From Propionibacteriaceae bacterium P6A17 (GTDB lineage: Bacteria; Actinomycetota; Actinomycetes; Propionibacteriales; Propionibacteriaceae), in contig KK211046.1 of assembly GCA_000619965.1 (NCBI GenBank), forward strand, positions 1 to 63,965: 63,965 nucleotides of DNA, read 5' to 3'. The position numbers and the translations under genes are program-made. Shown one piece after another: positions 8,516 to 18,066 of this stretch; positions within the stretch are counted from its first letter, which is position 1, and every line of letters begins with the position of its first letter. The notes beneath the pieces are model-generated. The model ran no database searches and had not been told where the DNA came from. It saw only the letters and a program-made list of their open reading frames with translations.

Positions 8516-9004
8516 ATGGGCACGCCCAACTTCATCCTCGAGCTCCGACGACGTATCGGCCACGAGCCGCTGTGGCTGATGGGCGCCACCCTGGTGTGCC
8601 TGCGAGATGCCCCCGACGGGAGGGAGGTGCTCCTGGAACGCCGCGCTGACAACGGCCGTTGGGCGTTCGTCAGCGGAATCGTCGAGCCGGGGGAGCACCC
8701 CGTCGACTGCCTGGTCCGGGAAGCCGTGGAGGAGGTCGGGGCAAGGGTCGAGGTGGACCGGATGCTCTGGTGCGTCGTCACGGAGCCGAAGACGTACGCC
8801 AATGGCGACCACACCCAGTACCTGGACCACGGCTACCTGGGGCGAGTCGTCGGGGGGACGCTGCGCCCCGACGGGGACGAGACCACCGACGTCGGCTGGT
8901 TTCCCGTCGATGCCCTGCCGGAGCCGAGGCTGGCCACGCTGGAGCGGTGCGTGCGGCTCGCCTGCGAGCCCGGGCACGACGTCGTGGCATCCTTGGACGC
9001 GTGA
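8516..9004 (+). CDS. Nudix hydrolase
   Basis: This 162-residue Nudix-fold protein cleaves a nucleoside diphosphate linked to another group. The Nudix box is complete: GIVEPGE, then seven residues, REAVEEVG, with the metal-binding glutamates in place. Length and the final DVGWFPVDALPEP segment match ADP-ribose or MutT-like pyrophosphatases, so substrate is not settled. The start ATG 8516 has no clear Shine-Dalgarno. GAGTCT lies 6 nt upstream and might be a weak leaderless -10. Its stop overlaps the GTG start of the following lipoprotein gene, so they are co-transcribed and translationally coupled. Confidence 0.87.
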   Translation: MGTPNFILELRRRIGHEPLWLMGATLVCLRDAPDGREVLLERRADNGRWAFVSGIVEPGEHPVDCLVREAVEEVGARVEVDRMLWCVVTEPKTYANGDHTQYLDHGYLGRVVGGTLRPDGDETTDVGWFPVDALPEPRLATLERCVRLACEPGHDVVASLDA

Positions 9005-9399
9005 AGAAGGTTCTCGTCTGCGTCGCGGCGGCGCTCGTCGTCGCCGGCTGCACCACCCCAGCCCCGACGATGACCCCCGCCTCACAGCCGGCGCAGTCCC
9101 CGTCGGTGCCGGCCGACGGGCGGGCCCTCGACCTCAAGTACGCCCCGAAGGGGCTGTCCGTCCCGAGCGCAGCGATGCTCGTCGAGCAGATCGACCAGGT
9201 CAACAACATCACGCTCGTCTTCACCGCGCCCACCGGCGCCGAATTGGCCGCCTACTACCGTGAGGCGTTGCCGGCCATGGGCTTCACCATCACGGCGGAT
9301 CGCAACAACTCGCTGCTGTTCGAGGACGACCAGTGGCACGGCGCCTTCACGGCAGCCGGCACCCACTCGGCGCTGACGCTGCGCACCGACTGGCAGTGA
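9001..9399 (+). CDS. Small lipoprotein of unknown function
   Basis: This 132-residue protein has a clear lipoprotein signal: VKKVLVCVAAALVVAGC, with lipobox VAGC at residues 14-17. A Pro/Ser/Thr-rich stretch to about residue 40 tethers a small folded domain containing NNITLVFTAPTGAELAAYY and LLFEDDQWHGAF. I do not recognise the domain. GTG 9001 overlaps the Nudix stop by 4 bp. It would be anchored on the outer face of the membrane. Confidence 0.8.
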   Translation: MKKVLVCVAAALVVAGCTTPAPTMTPASQPAQSPSVPADGRALDLKYAPKGLSVPSAAMLVEQIDQVNNITLVFTAPTGAELAAYYREALPAMGFTITADRNNSLLFEDDQWHGAFTAAGTHSALTLRTDWQ

Positions 9400-9415
9400 G
9401 TCCCGCCGGGCTCAC
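9396..9415. terminator. Small hairpin containing both convergent stop codons
   Basis: GTGAG-t-CCC (9396-9404) pairs with GGG-CTCAC (9408-9415). The stop codon of the lipoprotein gene (9397-9399) and that of maf (9412-9414) lie in opposite arms. It may be a compact bidirectional terminator, but the stem is short. Confidence 0.4.
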
Positions 9416-10038
9416 GGCAGGATCGTCCCCGGCAGCTCAGGCTGCCACAGCTCGTGCCAGGGGACACCCAGATCGATCACCATCTGGCGCACCAGCGGCA
9501 ACGAGATGCCGACGACGTTGTACGGGTCGCCGTCGATGCGGGTCACGAACGCGCCGGCCAGGCCGTTGATGGAGAAGCCGCCCGCACGGTCGATGGGCTC
9601 GCCTGTGGCGACGTAGGCGGCGACCTCGTCGTCGGAGAGATCCGCGAAGTGCACCCCCGTCGAACGCACGCGCGACTGCTGCTGCTCCACGCCTCCGCGG
9701 CGCACGCACACCCAGTGCCCGGTGTGGATGACCGCGCCGTGACCTCGCATGCGGTGCCACAGCCTCGTCGCCGACTCGGGATTGCGCGGCTTGCCGTGGG
9801 CCTTGCCCTCGATCTCCATCACCGTGTCCGCGGCGAGCACGACGACGTCATCGTCGGGCAGCGACGAGGCGACGAGCGACCCCTTCGCCTCGGCCAGGCG
9901 CGTGCACAGCCGAGTCGGGGAGGAATCGACGATCGTCGTCTCGTCGAATCCGGAGACGATGACGTCGGGGGTGAGCCCGGCCCCCCGCAACGCCAGGAGC
10001 CGCGCGGGGGACTTCGACGCGAGGACGACGCGGATCAA
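9412..10038 (-). CDS. maf: Maf-family nucleotide pyrophosphatase
   Basis: This 208-residue protein of the Maf/Ham1-like fold hydrolyses non-canonical or modified nucleoside triphosphates to monophosphates. It opens with LASKSPARLLALRGAGL, the family's SxSPRR-type phosphate motif in variant form, and contains LAADTVMEIEGKAHGKP (metal-binding Asp and Lys) and PIDRAGGFSINGLAGAFV. The start overlaps the accE stop by 4 bp, so it is the last gene of the accD-accE-maf operon, a common actinobacterial order. Confidence 0.9.
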   Translation of the reverse strand: MIRVVLASKSPARLLALRGAGLTPDVIVSGFDETTIVDSSPTRLCTRLAEAKGSLVASSLPDDDVVVLAADTVMEIEGKAHGKPRNPESATRLWHRMRGHGAVIHTGHWVCVRRGGVEQQQSRVRSTGVHFADLSDDEVAAYVATGEPIDRAGGFSINGLAGAFVTRIDGDPYNVVGISLPLVRQMVIDLGVPWHELWQPELPGTILP

Positions 10039-10238
10039 CGGCGCCGCCAGGCCTCACGGCCCGGGACCAGCGGCGGACGGAGCACCCGGTAGTAGGAGTT
10101 CCAGCCGCCAGCCAGCGGGCGGTCGTCCGTCTGGTGCAGACGTCCCGCCCGGCGCTTGGCATTGAGCACCGCGACGAGGGCCCCGAGCTCCTCGTCGGTG
10201 AGGGGCGTGCCCTCGATGGAACGACTCGGGGTGCTCAT
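10035..10238 (-). CDS. accE: Acyl-CoA carboxylase epsilon subunit
   Basis: This 67-residue protein matches the small epsilon subunit found only in actinobacterial acyl-CoA carboxylases, where it stabilises the alpha-beta complex and raises activity. The core [17 protein letters not shown] is followed by a tail ending [16 protein letters not shown] and Trp/Arg-rich residues. The start overlaps the beta-subunit stop by 4 bp and the stop overlaps maf by 4 bp, so translation is coupled through all three genes. Small size and position make the call firm. Confidence 0.85.
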   Translation of the reverse strand: MSTPSRSIEGTPLTDEELGALVAVLNAKRRAGRLHQTDDRPLAGGWNSYYRVLRPPLVPGREAWRRR

Positions 10239-11809
10239 AGCGGGATGTTCCCGTGCTTCTTGGGCGGAAGCTGGCCGCGCTTGGTGCGCAGCAGCCGGAG
10301 CGCGCGAATCACCTGGGCGCGGGTCTCGTGCGGGTAGATGACCTGGTCGATGTAGCCGCGGTCGGCCGCCACGTACGGGTTGGTGAGCTCGTCGTCGTAC
10401 TCCCGGATGAGGCGCGCGCGCTCGGCCGCCGGGTCCTCCGCGACGGCGAGCTGCTTGCGGTACAGGATCTCGACGGCGCCCTGCGCACCCATCACCGCGA
10501 TCTGGCCGGTGGGCCAGGCGAAGTTGATGTCGGCGCCCAGATGCTTCGAACCCATGACGACGTAGGCGCCGCCGTAGGCCTTTCGGGTGATGATCGTCAG
10601 CAGCGGCACCGTCGCCTCGGCGTAGGCGTAGATGAGCTTCGCGCCACGACGGATGATGCCCCGGTGCTCCTGATCGACGCCCGGCAGGAAGCCGGGGACG
10701 TCGACGAAGGTCAGCACCGGAATGTTGAAGGCGTCGCAGGTGCGCACGAACCGGGCCGCCTTCTCCGACGAGTCGATGTCGAGACAGCCGGCGAACACCG
10801 TCGGCTGGTTGGCGATGATGCCGATCGTGCGGCCCTCGATGCGGCCGAACCCGGCGAGCAGGGAGCGTCCGAACAGCGGCATGACCTCGAGGAATTCCTC
10901 GTCGTCGAGCACATTGCGGATGATCTCCAGCATGTCGTAGGGCTGGTTGGGCGAGTCGGGGATGAGGGTGTCGAGCTCACGGTCGTGATCGGTGATCGTG
11001 AGGTCCACCTCATCCTCCTCGAAGATCGGCGGATCCTCGAGGTTGTTCTGCGGCAGGAACGAGATCAGGTCGCGGACATACTCGATCGCGTCGTTCTCGT
11101 CGGCCGCGAGGTAGTGGGCGTTGCCCGACTTGGTGTTGTGCGTGCGGCCGCCACCGAGGTCCTCCATCGAGACGTCCTCGCCCGTGACCGTCTTGATGAC
11201 CTGCGGGCCGGTGATGAACATCTGCGAGGTCTGGTCGACCATGACCACGAAGTCCGTCAGCGCAGGACCGTAGACGTGGCCGCCCGCGGCAGCACCCATG
11301 ATGAGGGAGATCTGGGGGATCACACCCGAGGCGAGCGTGTTGCGCCGGAAGATCTCACCGTAGAGCGCCAGCGAGACGACGCCCTCCTGGATGCGGGCGC
11401 CACCGCCCTCGTTGATGCCGATGATCGGCACTCCGGTCTTGAGTGCGAAGTCCTGGATCTTCACGATCTTCTCGCCGTAGACCTGGCCGAGCGCCCCACC
11501 GAAGATGGTGACGTCCTGGCTGAACACACAGACCGGACGTCCGTGGATCGAGCCGGTGCCGGTGATCACACCGTCGCCGAACGGTCGCTTGGCGTCCATG
11601 CCGAAGGCCGTCGTGCGGTGGCGCGAGAACTGGTCGAATTCCTGGAAGCTGCCCTCATCGAGGAGCGCGAGGATGCGCTCCCTGGCAGTCATCTTGCCTT
11701 TGGCGTGCTGCTTGGCGACGGCGTCAGCCGAACCCGCGTGGATTGCCGCGTCGATGCGTTCCCCGAGCTCGGCGATACGACCCGCAGTCGAATGGGTGTC
11801 GATCTCCAT
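10235..11809 (-). CDS. pccB: Propionyl/acetyl-CoA carboxylase beta subunit (carboxyltransferase)
   Basis: This 524-residue carboxyltransferase moves CO2 from biotin to propionyl-CoA or acetyl-CoA, giving methylmalonyl- or malonyl-CoA. Motifs include [26 protein letters not shown] (oxyanion-hole glycines), [35 protein letters not shown] and [16 protein letters not shown]. Length and sequence resemble PccB/AccD5. The start is ATG 11809. There is no Shine-Dalgarno, but TATGGT at 11816-11821 lies 6 nt upstream, a leaderless arrangement. It is the first gene of the accD-accE-maf operon and is divergent from birA across an 84-bp spacer. Confidence 0.93.
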   Translation of the reverse strand: MEIDTHSTAGRIAELGERIDAAIHAGSADAVAKQHAKGKMTARERILALLDEGSFQEFDQFSRHRTTAFGMDAKRPFGDGVITGTGSIHGRPVCVFSQDVTIFGGALGQVYGEKIVKIQDFALKTGVPIIGINEGGGARIQEGVVSLALYGEIFRRNTLASGVIPQISLIMGAAAGGHVYGPALTDFVVMVDQTSQMFITGPQVIKTVTGEDVSMEDLGGGRTHNTKSGNAHYLAADENDAIEYVRDLISFLPQNNLEDPPIFEEDEVDLTITDHDRELDTLIPDSPNQPYDMLEIIRNVLDDEEFLEVMPLFGRSLLAGFGRIEGRTIGIIANQPTVFAGCLDIDSSEKAARFVRTCDAFNIPVLTFVDVPGFLPGVDQEHRGIIRRGAKLIYAYAEATVPLLTIITRKAYGGAYVVMGSKHLGADINFAWPTGQIAVMGAQGAVEILYRKQLAVAEDPAAERARLIREYDDELTNPYVAADRGYIDQVIYPHETRAQVIRALRLLRTKRGQLPPKKHGNIPL

Positions 11810-11893
11810 GCGGCAACCATAGCGCCCGAGCCGCCCCCGGCAAGCGCTGTTTCGAGAATGCCTGCCCGGGCGGCTCGCGGTAGCCTGAAGGCC
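11810..11893. promoter_or_regulatory. Divergent leaderless promoter region between pccB and birA
   Basis: In 84 bp the spacer carries TATGGT on the minus strand (11816-11821, 6 nt from the pccB ATG) and TAGCCT on the plus strand (11881-11886, 7 nt from the birA GTG). Both would give transcripts starting at or near the start codon. I see no BirA-operator-like palindrome, and BirA here has no helix-turn-helix domain. Confidence 0.6.
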
Positions 11894-12697
11894 GTGATCG
11901 ACACCACCTTGGACGCCACCCGGATCCGCACGGCGCTGCCCCCGACGACGGGCTGGCACACCATCGACGTCGTCGCCTCGACGGGCTCGACCAACGCGGA
12001 CCTGGCCGATGCCGCGCACCGTGGGGAGCCGGGCGGGCGGGTGCTCGTCGCGGGCGAACAGACCGCGGGCCGGGGCCGACTGACGCGCCAGTGGGCGAGC
12101 CCCGCGGGTGCGTCGGTGTCGATGTCGATGCTCCTCACCCCGACGCAGCCTGCCGCGCGATGGGGCTGGCTCTCGCTGCTCGCGGGGCTCGCCGTGGCGG
12201 ACGCGCTCGGCGAGCTCGCTCCCGCGGAGGTGTCGGTGGGGATCAAGTGGCCCAACGACGTGCTGCTCGAGGCCCCCGGACGTCACGGCGGCAAGGTGTG
12301 CGGCATCCTCTCCGAGCGCATCGAGCACCGAAGTGGGGCGCGGGCCGTCGTCGGGCTCGGCATCAACCTCACGCTCACCGAGGCGCAGCTGCCGGTGCCG
12401 ACGGCCACCTCGCTGGCGCTCATGGGCTTCGAGACGAGCGCAGACCTCGTCGTCGCGGGCGTCCTGCGGCACTTCGCCCGCCACTGGGGGGCGTGGGAGC
12501 GCGGGGAATCGCTGCGCGACGTCTACCGCGAGCGGTGCCTGTCGCTGCACACCCCGCTCACGGTGACGCCCACGGGCCAGGCCCCCATCACAGGGACGGG
12601 GGTCGACGTCGACGAGGACGGCTGCCTGCAGGTGCAGACGCCGCAGGGGCTGCAGACCTTCGCGGTCGGCGACGTGGTCCACGCCCGGCTCACGTGA
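11894..12697 (+). CDS. birA: Biotin--[acetyl-CoA-carboxylase] ligase
   Basis: This 267-residue enzyme activates biotin with ATP and attaches it to the lysine of biotin carboxyl carrier domains. The biotinyl-AMP loop [14 protein letters not shown], the strand GIKWPNDVL and GLGINL are all present. There is no N-terminal winged helix, so it is a monofunctional ligase and not a repressor. The start is GTG 11894, with TAGCCT 7 nt upstream and no Shine-Dalgarno (leaderless). It sits between its likely substrate genes: alpha subunit at 6.7-8.4 kb and beta/epsilon directly divergent. The fused carboxylase at 58.4 kb is another substrate. Confidence 0.93.
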   Translation: MIDTTLDATRIRTALPPTTGWHTIDVVASTGSTNADLADAAHRGEPGGRVLVAGEQTAGRGRLTRQWASPAGASVSMSMLLTPTQPAARWGWLSLLAGLAVADALGELAPAEVSVGIKWPNDVLLEAPGRHGGKVCGILSERIEHRSGARAVVGLGINLTLTEAQLPVPTATSLALMGFETSADLVVAGVLRHFARHWGAWERGESLRDVYRERCLSLHTPLTVTPTGQAPITGTGVDVDEDGCLQVQTPQGLQTFAVGDVVHARLT

Positions 12698-12710
12698 GAG
12701 ACTTTCGGTC

Positions 12711-13217
12711 ATGGCGTTCAACAAGAGGAATCTGGCCGACGGCGAGGTGCTGGTGCTCGCGCTGCGTGAGCACGTCAAGGCGCTGTTCTGGCCCACCGTC
12801 GTCCTGCTGCTCCTGGCCGCGGTCGTGGGGGTTGGCGTGGCACTGATGCCGGCCGGTTCGCAGCCCGTCGGCACGTGGGTGCTCGTCGGGCTCGCCGTCG
12901 TGCTGGCGATCTGGCTGGTGTTCATGCCGTGGCTGCGCTGGTACTCCACCACCATCGCCATCACCGACCGGCGCATCATCACCCGTCGCGGCATCATCAA
13001 CCGCAAGGGCCACGACGTGCCGCTGCGGCGCATCAACAACGTCAACTACGACCGGGACCTCCTCGACCGCATCTTCGGCTGCGGCACCCTCACGATGGAG
13101 ACGGCCGCGGGCGAGCCGCTCGTGCTGCACGACATCCCCAACGTCGAACGCGTGCAGGTCCAGATCACCGAGCTGCTGTTCAACGACGGCCCCGACGGGG
13201 ATCCGAGGGGCGAGTGA
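12711..13217 (+). CDS. PH-domain (DUF304-type) membrane protein
   Basis: This 168-residue protein has two membrane helices, about 27-45 ([18 protein letters not shown]) and 55-73 ([18 protein letters not shown]). A bacterial PH domain follows from about residue 76, marked by [27 protein letters not shown] and [16 protein letters not shown], the usual bPH2 pattern. The PH domain would face the cytoplasm. It lies 13 bp after birA and overlaps the purK start by 4 bp, the same PH-purK-purE order seen in many actinobacteria. Function is unknown. Confidence 0.85.
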   Translation: MAFNKRNLADGEVLVLALREHVKALFWPTVVLLLLAAVVGVGVALMPAGSQPVGTWVLVGLAVVLAIWLVFMPWLRWYSTTIAITDRRIITRRGIINRKGHDVPLRRINNVNYDRDLLDRIFGCGTLTMETAAGEPLVLHDIPNVERVQVQITELLFNDGPDGDPRGE

Positions 13218-14410
13218 GCGTGCGGTACTCGCTAGGCATCATCGGAGGCGGGCAGCTCGCCCGCATGATGCAGCAGGCTGCCATCCCGCTCGGCATCGAC
13301 GTGCACCTGCTCGCAGAGGGGCCCGACGTCTCCGCGGCCCAGGTGATCCCCGCGACGATCGTCGGCGACTACACCGACCACGCCACCCTTGCCGACTTCG
13401 CCCAGCACTGCCAGGTCATCACCTTCGACCACGAACACGTCCCGACGCGCCACCTGCGCGCCCTCGAGGTCGCGGTGCGCCCCGGCCCCGACGCGCTGCA
13501 ATACGCGCAGGACAAGGCGGACATGCGGCTCAAGATGCAGGAGCTGGGCGTCGACTGCCCGGCCTTCGTCGTCTGTGCCGGCCCCGACGACGCCGTCTCC
13601 TTCGGCGACGCCCACGGTTGGCCCGTGATCCTCAAGACCTCCCGCGGCGGCTACGACGGCAAGGGTGTGTGGAAGATCGACGACGCAGCCGGCGTCGCCG
13701 AGGTCTTCGCCCACAAGCCCGACATCTCCGCAGGGGAGCGGGTGCGGATCGTCGCAGAGGAGTACATCCCCTTCGTGCGCGAGCTCTCGGCGCTCGTCGT
13801 GCGCTCTTGGTCTGGGCAGGTCGTGGCCTACCCGATCTCCGAGACCGTCCAACGCGACGGGATCTGCGTCGAGACGACGACACCCGCGCCGGGGCTGGGC
13901 GAGGAGCGGGCCGCACGGCTGCAGCAGATGGCCATCCACATTGCCACGGCGCTCGGCACCGTCGGGGTACTCGCCGTCGAGCTCATGGAGGCCCCCGACG
14001 GGCGCATCGTCGTCAACGAGCTGGCCATGCGGCCACACAACACCGGGCATTGGAGCATCGACGGCGCGGTCACGAGTCAGTTCGACAACCACCTGCGCGC
14101 AGTCCTCGACCTGCCGCTCGGGGCGCCCGACCTGCGCGCCGACGTCGTCGTCATGGCCAACGTGCTCGGCGGCTCGGAGATGGACCTCACCGGCGCGCTC
14201 CAGCACGTCTACGCCCGCGACCGCGAGGCCAAGGTCCACCTCTACGGCAAGGAGGTGCGTCCCGGCCGGAAGGTGGGGCACGTCACCTGCACGGGATCCG
14301 ACGTGGCCGACGTGCAGCGTCGCGCCCGACACGCCGCCAACTACCTGATGGGCATCGACGACCGCGACGACCACGACAACGCACCCGAGGAAGGAATCAC
14401 CGGTGACTGA
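13214..14410 (+). CDS. purK: 5-(carboxyamino)imidazole ribonucleotide synthase
   Basis: This 398-residue ATP-grasp enzyme converts AIR, ATP and bicarbonate to N5-CAIR in purine synthesis. It starts with the nucleotide-binding motif [12 protein letters not shown] and has [16 protein letters not shown] (ATP-grasp loop), [22 protein letters not shown] and [17 protein letters not shown] near the C-terminal metal site. GTG 13214 overlaps the previous stop by 4 bp. A second GTG two codons later is possible. It is followed by purE with an 8-bp overlap. Confidence 0.95.
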   Translation: MSVRYSLGIIGGGQLARMMQQAAIPLGIDVHLLAEGPDVSAAQVIPATIVGDYTDHATLADFAQHCQVITFDHEHVPTRHLRALEVAVRPGPDALQYAQDKADMRLKMQELGVDCPAFVVCAGPDDAVSFGDAHGWPVILKTSRGGYDGKGVWKIDDAAGVAEVFAHKPDISAGERVRIVAEEYIPFVRELSALVVRSWSGQVVAYPISETVQRDGICVETTTPAPGLGEERAARLQQMAIHIATALGTVGVLAVELMEAPDGRIVVNELAMRPHNTGHWSIDGAVTSQFDNHLRAVLDLPLGAPDLRADVVVMANVLGGSEMDLTGALQHVYARDREAKVHLYGKEVRPGRKVGHVTCTGSDVADVQRRARHAANYLMGIDDRDDHDNAPEEGITGD

Positions 14411-14909
14411 ACCGCTCGTGAGCATCGTGATGGGATCCGACTCCGACTGGCCCACGATGGAGCCGGCCGCCGTCGCACTCGAGGAATTCGGCGTGGCCTA
14501 CGAGGCCGACGTCGTCTCCGCGCACCGGATGCCCGAGGACATGGTGGCCTTCGGGCGCGAGGCCCACCGTCGGGGCATCAAGGTCATCATCGCCGGCGCC
14601 GGTGGTGCCGCGCACCTGCCGGGCATGCTCGCTGCGCTGACGCCCCTGCCGGTGATCGGCGTCCCCGTGGGTCTGCGCCACCTCGACGGCATGGATTCGT
14701 TGCTGTCGATCGTGCAGATGCCGGCGGGGGTGCCCGTCGCGACGGTGGCCATCGGCAACGCGCGCAACGCCGGGCTGCTCGCCGTGCGCATGCTGGGCAT
14801 CGCCGACGCGTCCCTGATCGACCGCATGGTCGACTTCCAGCAGGAGCTGCGCGAAGTCGCGCGGGCCAAGGGGGCGAAGGTGCGCGGCAAGGCGGGCCGC
14901 GACGACTGA
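14403..14909 (+). CDS. purE: N5-carboxyaminoimidazole ribonucleotide mutase
   Basis: This 168-residue class I PurE rearranges N5-CAIR to CAIR, the step after PurK. The CAIR-binding motif GSDSDWPTM, the SAHRMPEDM loop with the catalytic His, and [12 protein letters not shown] followed by LPVIGVPV are intact. The GTG start overlaps purK by 8 bp. The transcript ends at a strong hairpin about 40 bp downstream. Confidence 0.96.
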   Translation: MTEPLVSIVMGSDSDWPTMEPAAVALEEFGVAYEADVVSAHRMPEDMVAFGREAHRRGIKVIIAGAGGAAHLPGMLAALTPLPVIGVPVGLRHLDGMDSLLSIVQMPAGVPVATVAIGNARNAGLLAVRMLGIADASLIDRMVDFQQELREVARAKGAKVRGKAGRDD

Positions 14910-14951
14910 CTCCGGCTTGGCCGCGGCGTCGCAGCGCGTGCCATGAGGAAG

Positions 14952-14995
14952 GACGCCAGGGGGCCCCGGGAATTCTCCCGGGGCCCCCTGGCGTC
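14952..14995. terminator. Bidirectional terminator, perfect 20-bp stem
   Basis: GACGCCAGGGGGCCCCGGGA (14952-14971) is the exact inverse complement of 14976-14995 around the loop ATTC. It separates convergent purE and the DUF3352 gene. Confidence 0.9.
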
Positions 14996-15008
14996 GGTGG
15001 CGCGTCGA

Positions 15009-16688
15009 CTACTTGAAGGCGATCTTCAGCGTGCCAACGCTGCGCTGGCCCTCGACGTTGCCGATGAGGCCGATGCCCTGGATGGGGCCGATGGAGTCCT
15101 GGGCTTCCTGGGGAAGGGTGCCGCCGGAGACCATCTCCGCGAACTTGTTCAGGTCGAGGAACATGATCTGGTGGGCCTTGCCGCTGGCGACGCGCTTGTA
15201 GGCCTCGTTGTCCTTCAGGCTCCCGGAGGTGATCTCGTCGGGGGAGTAGCCCATCGCGTAGATCGCGGTGTCGCCGTCGATCTTCTGCTCGAGACCTTGC
15301 TGCATCAGCGGCTCCACCACATCCGACAGCGCCTCCTGGTGCCTGGCCATGTCGCCCGGCTTCAGCTTGATGCCCAGGCGCGGCATGCCGGTGCTCTGGT
15401 CAAGTCCGCCGAATGCCGCGACGAGCTCCTCACCCAGGACGGCGTACAGATCCTGCCCGGAGCTGATGCCGAACTGCTGGAACACTTGCCCGAACTCGGG
15501 AGTCTGCTCGAGCATCTTCCACGCCGCCACGTAGCTCTCGGCGTTCGCCCCGCTGCCGAAGGCGAACATGGCGTCGGCAGGCAGCGCACCGACGGAGCCC
15601 TGCACGTCGGGGAGCGTGCCAGCGTCCGTGCCGGTGAAGAAGGAGAAGTCCACCTTCAGCAGGTCGGTCTCTGCCTTGAGCGCAGCCGCGCCGTGCATCT
15701 GCTTGAGCTGCTCGATCTGCTCGGTGTCGACCTCGGTCCCCTCGATCTTGCCGGCCTGCTCCAGCAGGGATCCCGCGGCACCCGAGCCTACCCACATGGT
15801 GGCAAGGGATCCGTCGCCGATGGCCTTCATGTCCTCCTGGTACTCGGGGTGCTCCGTCAGCGACGGGCCATCGAGCATTTCCGCCGTCACCCGAGCGTCG
15901 TGCACGATGAGGAGGCCGTCGCGCACGACGTACTCGAACTCCTCCGACGTCGACTCGAACTCCTTTTCGGCGAAGGACTTCGCCTTCGCCTCGTCCGTCA
16001 CCGACAGGGAGATGACGGTGAGCGGGTCATTGGCGTCACCGAGCACGCCAGCGGAAATGCTGTCGCCAAGCCACGGCTTCACCTCGGTGTCGTAGTCGGG
16101 GATGTCGCTGTCGCCGGACTGCTTCGTCAGCGCCTCGTAGAGGGCCTTCTTGTAGTCCTGCGTCTCGCTGGTGGCGAGGTCCGGGTACTTGTCGAGAATG
16201 CCCTTCAGCGCGAGCTGGTCGGCCTTGGCGGGATTGAGGGGCACTTCGACGACGGCGAACGCCTCCTTCGGGATGCCTGCAGTGGCCGCGGACGCGGGGG
16301 ATCCCGTCAGGAAGTCGTAGGCCAGGTATGCGCCCCCGGCGAGCACGCCGGCCGCCGCCACCGCCGCCACGATCTTCGGCGCAGCGGACTTCTTCGTGGC
16401 TCCGGGTGGCATCCCGGGGCCGCCGGGACCGGCGGGGCCGGAGGACGTCGTCGGACCACCGGGCGCTGCGCCGTACTGGGGCGACTGGCCGAACTGCGGA
16501 GGCTGCCCGCCCTGCGGTGCGCCGTACTGCGGCGACTGACCGAACTGCGGAGGCTGGCCGCCTGGTCCGAACGGAGGCTGCCCTGAGGGCCCGCCGGGAA
16601 CGGCACCGAATTGTGGTTGACCCCCCGGCCCGAACTGTGGTTGGCCACCGGGACCCGGCTGCGGGCCGTTCCATGGCTGCTGGCTCAT
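15009..16688 (-). CDS. DUF3352 membrane protein with Gly/Pro/Gln-rich N-terminus
   Basis: This protein has 559 residues. Residues 1 to about 97 are low-complexity (Gly, Pro, Gln, Phe, Tyr) and include two copies of a 17-residue unit GQPPQFGQSPQYGA plus three. One membrane helix follows at about 105-122 (KIVAAVAAAGVLAGGAYLAY), then a large extracellular domain of the DUF3352 family. That domain is rich in LPADAMFAFGSG-type segments that resemble repeated alpha/beta units. A good Shine-Dalgarno (AAGGAGA) precedes ATG 16688. The disordered cytoplasmic tail resembles those of other actinobacterial membrane proteins that bind FHA or divisome partners, but that is speculation. Function is unknown. 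Confidence 0.8.
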   Translation of the reverse strand: MSQQPWNGPQPGPGGQPQFGPGGQPQFGAVPGGPSGQPPFGPGGQPPQFGQSPQYGAPQGGQPPQFGQSPQYGAAPGGPTTSSGPAGPGGPGMPPGATKKSAAPKIVAAVAAAGVLAGGAYLAYDFLTGSPASAATAGIPKEAFAVVEVPLNPAKADQLALKGILDKYPDLATSETQDYKKALYEALTKQSGDSDIPDYDTEVKPWLGDSISAGVLGDANDPLTVISLSVTDEAKAKSFAEKEFESTSEEFEYVVRDGLLIVHDARVTAEMLDGPSLTEHPEYQEDMKAIGDGSLATMWVGSGAAGSLLEQAGKIEGTEVDTEQIEQLKQMHGAAALKAETDLLKVDFSFFTGTDAGTLPDVQGSVGALPADAMFAFGSGANAESYVAAWKMLEQTPEFGQVFQQFGISSGQDLYAVLGEELVAAFGGLDQSTGMPRLGIKLKPGDMARHQEALSDVVEPLMQQGLEQKIDGDTAIYAMGYSPDEITSGSLKDNEAYKRVASGKAHQIMFLDLNKFAEMVSGGTLPQEAQDSIGPIQGIGLIGNVEGQRSVGTLKIAFK

Positions 16689-16784
16689 GTGCGTCTCCTT
16701 CTACGTCGAGCTTCGACATCCAAGGTAGAGGCTCACCGGCTCACGTCGGCGTGGGCGACCCGGGCCATGGGGCTACGGCGCGGG

Positions 16785-17954
16785 CTACTGGAACGCCTCC
16801 AACGCGTCCACGTCGCCGGTCGTGATGGCCTCGAACACCTGCGCGGCGGCGGCTTCGTCCCACAGCACCGACGAGCCGGCCTTCGTGCGCGCGTTGGCGT
16901 CGGCGACCGGCACGGTGAGGCTCACGCCCTTGCCGGTCCAGCCGGTGACGAGCCCGACGCCGGCCGCGGCCAGGGTCCCCGGCCCGGTGCCGTCGGTGCG
17001 GGCGAGCGAACCGGCCGCCGCCATGTTGAGCTGCCAGTAGCGCACCGGGTTGACGAACGTCATCGGGTGCATCGTGCGACGGACGATCTGCCCGATGACC
17101 TCGCGCTGACGCTCCATGCGGCCGAGATCGCCTCGGGGATCCGACTTGCGCATCCTCGCGTAGGCGAGGGCGGTGACCCCGTCGACCTCCTGGCAGCCGG
17201 CCTTGATGTCGAGGTGGGCGTCGCGATCCGAGTAGTCCCTCGTCGGGCACACCTCGACGCCACCCACGGCGTCGACCATGTCCACGAGCCCGAGCATCCC
17301 GACCTCGAGGTAGCCGTCGATGCGGACACCGGTGTTCTGCTCGACCGTGCGGATCAGCAGCGGAGCCCCTCCCCAGGCGTAGGCGGCATTCAGCTTGTTC
17401 TTGCCCTTGCCCGGGATGTCGACGTAGGAGTCGCGAGGCAGGCCGACGAGGGCGGACCGGCCGTTGGGGGCGGTGTAGAGCAGCATCACCGTGTCCGTGC
17501 GCTGACCTTCCGTCGAGCCGGTCCCGAGCCTGCGGCGGTCCTCGTCGGAGAGGTTGCCGCGCCCGTCCGAGCCGACGAGCAGCACCGCAGTGCCGGGCTG
17601 GGAGGGCAGGTCGCTTGCCCAGCCCTCCACCACCTCGATCCGGCTGTAGGCGAACAGCGGCGTCGCGACGAGGAACAGCACCCAGGCCAGCAGCAGCGTC
17701 ACGACGGTGCGGCGCACGCGGTGACGTCCACGCCGTCGCCGCTTCCTCGTGGCGGTGGGGGCAGACGGCGGCGGCCCGGGCCGTCGCGGGCCGGAGGGGG
17801 TCGTCGACGGGCGCCGGCCCCCGTCGGCATCCCCGGCTGGAGGCCGCGGCGACGACGGCGGGACGTCCGGGTAGCCCTCCTCTGCGGGCAGGACGGCGGT
17901 GTCCTCGGGGTCCGGGTCGGATCGGTAGAGCCATCGCAGATCGTCGTTCGTCAC
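16785..17954 (-). CDS. LytR-CpsA-Psr (LCP) family protein
   Basis: This 389-residue protein is probably a transferase that links undecaprenyl-carried polymers (teichoic acid, arabinogalactan or capsule type) to peptidoglycan. A cytoplasmic tail (1-80) rich in Pro and Arg leads to one membrane helix at about 88-106, then the LCP domain. Markers are LLVGSDGRG, RTDTVMLLYTAP, LVGLPRDSYVDIPG (catalytic Arg-Asp), KLNAAYAWGG and TALAYARMRKSDPRGDLGRMERQ. The start is GTG 17954, with TAAGCT 7 nt upstream and no Shine-Dalgarno (leaderless). It is divergent from a second LCP gene, 112 bp away. Confidence 0.9.
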   Translation of the reverse strand: MTNDDLRWLYRSDPDPEDTAVLPAEEGYPDVPPSSPRPPAGDADGGRRPSTTPSGPRRPGPPPSAPTATRKRRRRGRHRVRRTVVTLLLAWVLFLVATPLFAYSRIEVVEGWASDLPSQPGTAVLLVGSDGRGNLSDEDRRRLGTGSTEGQRTDTVMLLYTAPNGRSALVGLPRDSYVDIPGKGKNKLNAAYAWGGAPLLIRTVEQNTGVRIDGYLEVGMLGLVDMVDAVGGVEVCPTRDYSDRDAHLDIKAGCQEVDGVTALAYARMRKSDPRGDLGRMERQREVIGQIVRRTMHPMTFVNPVRYWQLNMAAAGSLARTDGTGPGTLAAAGVGLVTGWTGKGVSLTVPVADANARTKAGSSVLWDEAAAAQVFEAITTGDVDALEAFQ

Positions 17955-18066
17955 GGCACCCAGCTTACGTGCGGCACTTCCCCGAGCCTCGGCGCGCCGA
18001 GGCGGTCCGCCGCAGGGGAGGGCTGGATACTGGTTCGCGGACCCGCCCCGGCCACAGGAGACGTGA

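Noticed and set aside
6664-8649. A 661-codon plus-strand open frame across the carboxylase alpha gene
   Set aside because: It is antisense to a gene with clear biotin carboxylase and biotinyl motifs, and its composition is that of a GC-skew shadow.
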